Assembly (NCBI GenBank): GCA_016784025.1
Contig: JADHVL010000013.1
Coordinates: 55,795-119,794, forward strand
Direction of reading: 5' to 3'
DNA length: 64,000 nt
Source of the DNA: Fidelibacterota bacterium
Lineage (GTDB): Bacteria; Fidelibacterota; UBA8477; JABMPR01
The stretch's first letter is position 1. Each line of letters starts with the position of its first letter. The position numbers were made by a program, and so were the translations under genes. Positions 62,465 to 64,000 of the stretch are shown here, one piece after another. Under the pieces are notes generated by a model, which did not search any database, was not told where the DNA came from, and saw nothing but the letters and a program-made list of their open reading frames with translations.

Positions 62465-63472
62465 ATGAATGCTAAGTCATTTCATTCAGATGGTTCAATT
62501 CACCAGAAACATCAACATTCAAAGCTCCTTGATCGATTTAACCAGGCCATGCGATCTCGTCATTATAGTCCAAGAACGGTGAAAGCTTACGGTTCTTGGG
62601 TGGTTCGTTTTATTAGATTCCACAAATACAAGCACCCAGAGAAGATGGCTGAGGCGGAAATTAACCAATATCTAAGTTATCTGGCTGTGGAAACCAATAT
62701 TGGTTCATCAACCCAAAATCAAGCATTGGCGGCACTCTTGTTTTTGTATCGGCATGTTATAGGGAGAGAGGTTGGAAAATTAGAGGGATTAATTCGGGCT
62801 CGTAAGCCCATCCGGGTTCCTATTGTCATGTCAAGGGCTGAAGTGAAAATGGTGTTGAGTCGTCTGGTTGGTCGTGAGAAGCTGATGGTGGAATTAATTT
62901 ATGGTACAGGAATGAGATTGATAGAATGTTTACGATTAAGGGTTCAGGATTTGGATATGCGCAGGAATGAAATCCATATAAATAGGGGAAAGGGGGATAA
63001 AGATAGGGTAGTTATGTTGCCTGAGGTTTTAAAACTACGTTTAGCGCGTCATTTAAACAAGGTTAAAACTCTGCATAAATCTGATCTTGAACAAGGCTGG
63101 GGAGAGGTCATGTTGCCTGGAGCTTTGGATAGGAAATATCCAGGAGCATCTGCTGAATGGAGATGGCAGTGGGTGTTCCCCCAGGAGAACCGTTGGGTAG
63201 ACAGGTCGACATGGACTGAGGGTCGTCATCATATGGATGCTTCGATCATACAACGTGCAATTAAACTTTCTGTTGACAAATGCGACTTGACCAAGCGGAT
63301 TACCTGTCATACCTTCCGTCACTCATTTGCAACGCATTTATTAGAGGGGGGTTATGATATCCGGACCGTGCAGACCTTATTGGGTCACAAGGATCTGAAA
63401 ACGACTATGATCTACACCCATGTCCTCAATAGAGGTCCAGGCGGTGTCAGGAGTCCTTTAGATGATCTCTAG
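62465..63472 (+). CDS. intI: Integron integrase (IntI-type tyrosine recombinase)
   Basis: 335 residues from ATG 62465, with GAGG 7 nt upstream. N-terminal SAM-like core-binding domain (MRSRHYSPRTVKAYGSWVVR, SSTQNQALAALLFLYRHVIG), then the catalytic domain with R151 (YGTGMRLIECLRLRVQDLD), H282-x-x-R285 (CHTFRHSFATHLLEGGYDIR), H308 (LLGHKDLKTTMIY) and nucleophile Y317. The IntI-specific extra helix is present (DRKYPGASAEWRWQWVFPQ), as is the IntI ending GPGGVRSPLDDL. These separate it from XerC/D and phage integrases. IntI excises and inserts gene cassettes at attC and attI. An attC site lies 306 bp downstream; integrase and array share one direction. Confidence 0.95.
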   Translation: MNAKSFHSDGSIHQKHQHSKLLDRFNQAMRSRHYSPRTVKAYGSWVVRFIRFHKYKHPEKMAEAEINQYLSYLAVETNIGSSTQNQALAALLFLYRHVIGREVGKLEGLIRARKPIRVPIVMSRAEVKMVLSRLVGREKLMVELIYGTGMRLIECLRLRVQDLDMRRNEIHINRGKGDKDRVVMLPEVLKLRLARHLNKVKTLHKSDLEQGWGEVMLPGALDRKYPGASAEWRWQWVFPQENRWVDRSTWTEGRHHMDASIIQRAIKLSVDKCDLTKRITCHTFRHSFATHLLEGGYDIRTVQTLLGHKDLKTTMIYTHVLNRGPGGVRSPLDDL

Positions 63473-63777
63473 TCACTTACATGGACAGTAAATAACCCCA
63501 AATAAATATTATTTTCAAGAGCTGGAGTGTTTTGAAGGGAAAATTGTGGAGAAACCGAGTACTTATTATGATTCAAATAATGCACACTAAATATTATACC
63601 AGACCGTATAAACATAGTTAGAGCGTCATCCTACAATTGTACATTGGTATTAAAAAAGCGGTAAGTTGGTTTTGTCTGGTGGTATTTTGAAGAAAAGTGG
63701 TTTTTGATGTCTGACTGGGGTTAGCAAATGTTTTTTTGATTGTGCTTTGCCAATTATTAGTGGTCTGAACGGCCGCA
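63473..63777 (+). other. Putative attI region and first, apparently gene-less, cassette
   Basis: No convincing gene on either strand. The integron attachment site attI is expected between intI and the first attC. GTTAGAG at 63617-63623 is a partial match to the core GTTRRRY and may mark the attI crossover; then the first cassette would be about 63618-63885, 268 bp, of which 114 bp are attC. TTGTGG (63544-63549) and TATGAT (63567-63572), 17 bp apart, form a plausible sigma-70-like cassette promoter (Pc) pointing into the array. Confidence 0.45.
63544..63572 (+). promoter_or_regulatory. Candidate cassette promoter Pc
   Basis: -35 TTGTGG and -10 TATGAT separated by exactly 17 bp, lying between intI and the first attC and directed into the cassettes. 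Motif match only. Confidence 0.35.
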
Positions 63778-63891
63778 CTCTAACAAAGGCTTCAAGCTGA
63801 CTTAGCCAATACCGAAAATGAGGACTATATTGATGAATAGACAAATAGATTACGGTTGGCGGGCACGCAGCTTAAGCCCAAAGCGTTAGTT
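63778..63891 (+). repeat. attC recombination site (integron cassette)
   Basis: The 114-bp element has the full attC layout. R'' is CTCTAAC (63778-63784) and R' is GTTAGTT (63885-63891), with CTAAC/GTTAG complementary. L'' GGCTTCAAGCTG (63788-63799) pairs with L' CAGCTTAAGCC (63868-63878) except for one extra base, C63793. That is a G on the bottom strand, the extrahelical base that canonical attC sites show. Spacers AAA and CAAAGC are unpaired. A further stem GCCAA..CCG (63805-63814) with CGGTTGGC (63853-63860) extends the hairpin. Orientation (R' to the right) means cassettes read rightward. Confidence 0.82.
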
Positions 63892-64000
63892 GGACGTAAA
63901 CGATACATGGTTTATTGAAAGATTTAAAGCGATACTGATCCCTGGTGCAGCTCAATAGTCCAGGCGTCGATTTTTTGCTGATGTCCTTTGGAGAGATTTT
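63886..64000 (+). other. Start of a second gene cassette (truncated by window end)
   Basis: Sequence after the attC crossover belongs to the next cassette. One frame from TTG 63890 reads DVNDTWFIERFKAILIPGAA, then Q and TAG (63956-63958), and stays open afterwards to the window edge. Another frame opens with ATG 63980. Neither has a ribosome site, so I cannot assign a gene; the cassette content lies outside the window. Confidence 0.4.

Noticed and set aside
63650..63844. 64-residue reverse ORF
   Set aside because: It starts at TTG inside the attC hairpin, has no ribosome site and is explained by the attC sequence.
1..64000. CRISPR arrays, insertion sequences, prophage genes
   Set aside because: No regularly spaced direct repeats, transposase or phage structural genes were seen; the integron is the only mobile-type element.

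Overview
The window looks like a chromosomal segment of a Gram-negative bacterium of the Bacteroidetes/Chlorobi/Fibrobacteres (FCB) superphylum. Three kinds of evidence point there: a long-form IspG, a GWxTD-domain lipoprotein, and type IX secretion (T9SS) hallmarks (a PorV-like barrel followed by a protein with a T9SS sorting tail). BamD, PBP2/RodA and many lipoproteins show an outer membrane and a rod shape. A candidate phylum such as Marinimicrobia (Neomarinimicrobiota) is my best guess, but it is inference; there is no rRNA here to settle it. Coding is dense, overlaps of 1-20 bp are common, and GTG/TTG starts are frequent.

Layout. 1-3605 (mostly reverse): edge-truncated ComM/YifB, an unknown secreted protein, IspG. 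3803-6275: Xaa-Pro aminopeptidase, then a lipoprotein phosphoesterase-like gene that is read only if an in-frame UGA is decoded as selenocysteine. 6337-8969: tRNA-Gly, a TonB-C-terminal-domain protein, an XRE regulator, Pcm and a double-PspC protein. 9020-11925: secreted beta-propeller and GWxTD lipoprotein. 12140-17460: mreBCD-mrdA-rodA, the cell-elongation cluster. 17574-23248: CpoB-like protein, a glycogen-synthase-like half protein, two envelope proteins and a TPR lipoprotein. 23261-26504: rpiB-glyA-nrdR, an Mla-type ATPase and a Trm112-like protein. 26692-35536: envelope/secretion block (PorV-like, a degenerate M6-peptidase-like T9SS cargo, a giant gluzincin-propeller protein, a DUF5683-like protein, BamD). 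35547-39438: NadD, Ca/Na antiporter, methyltransferase, FtsE-FtsX. 39547-42354: hrcA-grpE-dnaJ. 42368-48538: a helix-hairpin-helix protein, three uncharacterised genes resembling a PilM/PilN-PilO-type inner-membrane platform, RsmD, CoaD, an FmdB-type zinc ribbon. 48606-54704 (reverse): GlgC-GlgA glycogen synthesis, a secreted nuclease/phosphatase, a two-gene Na+/solute symporter. 54882-61752: MtaB, duplicated intergenic element, OFA-type MFS transporter, malic enzyme, DMT exporter, NAGPA-type lipoprotein. 61818-64000: a small membrane protein, then an integron.

The two strongest unusual signals are: (1) a probable selenoprotein at 5124-6275, where UGA replaces the second Cys of a CGC motif and a SECIS-like hairpin with a GGUC loop lies 18 nt downstream; and (2) an integron integrase (62465-63472) followed by a well-formed attC site (63778-63891) oriented so that integrase and cassettes are transcribed in the same direction, a 'reverse' integron whose array continues beyond the window. 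Third is the uncharacterised membrane cluster at 42837-47216.
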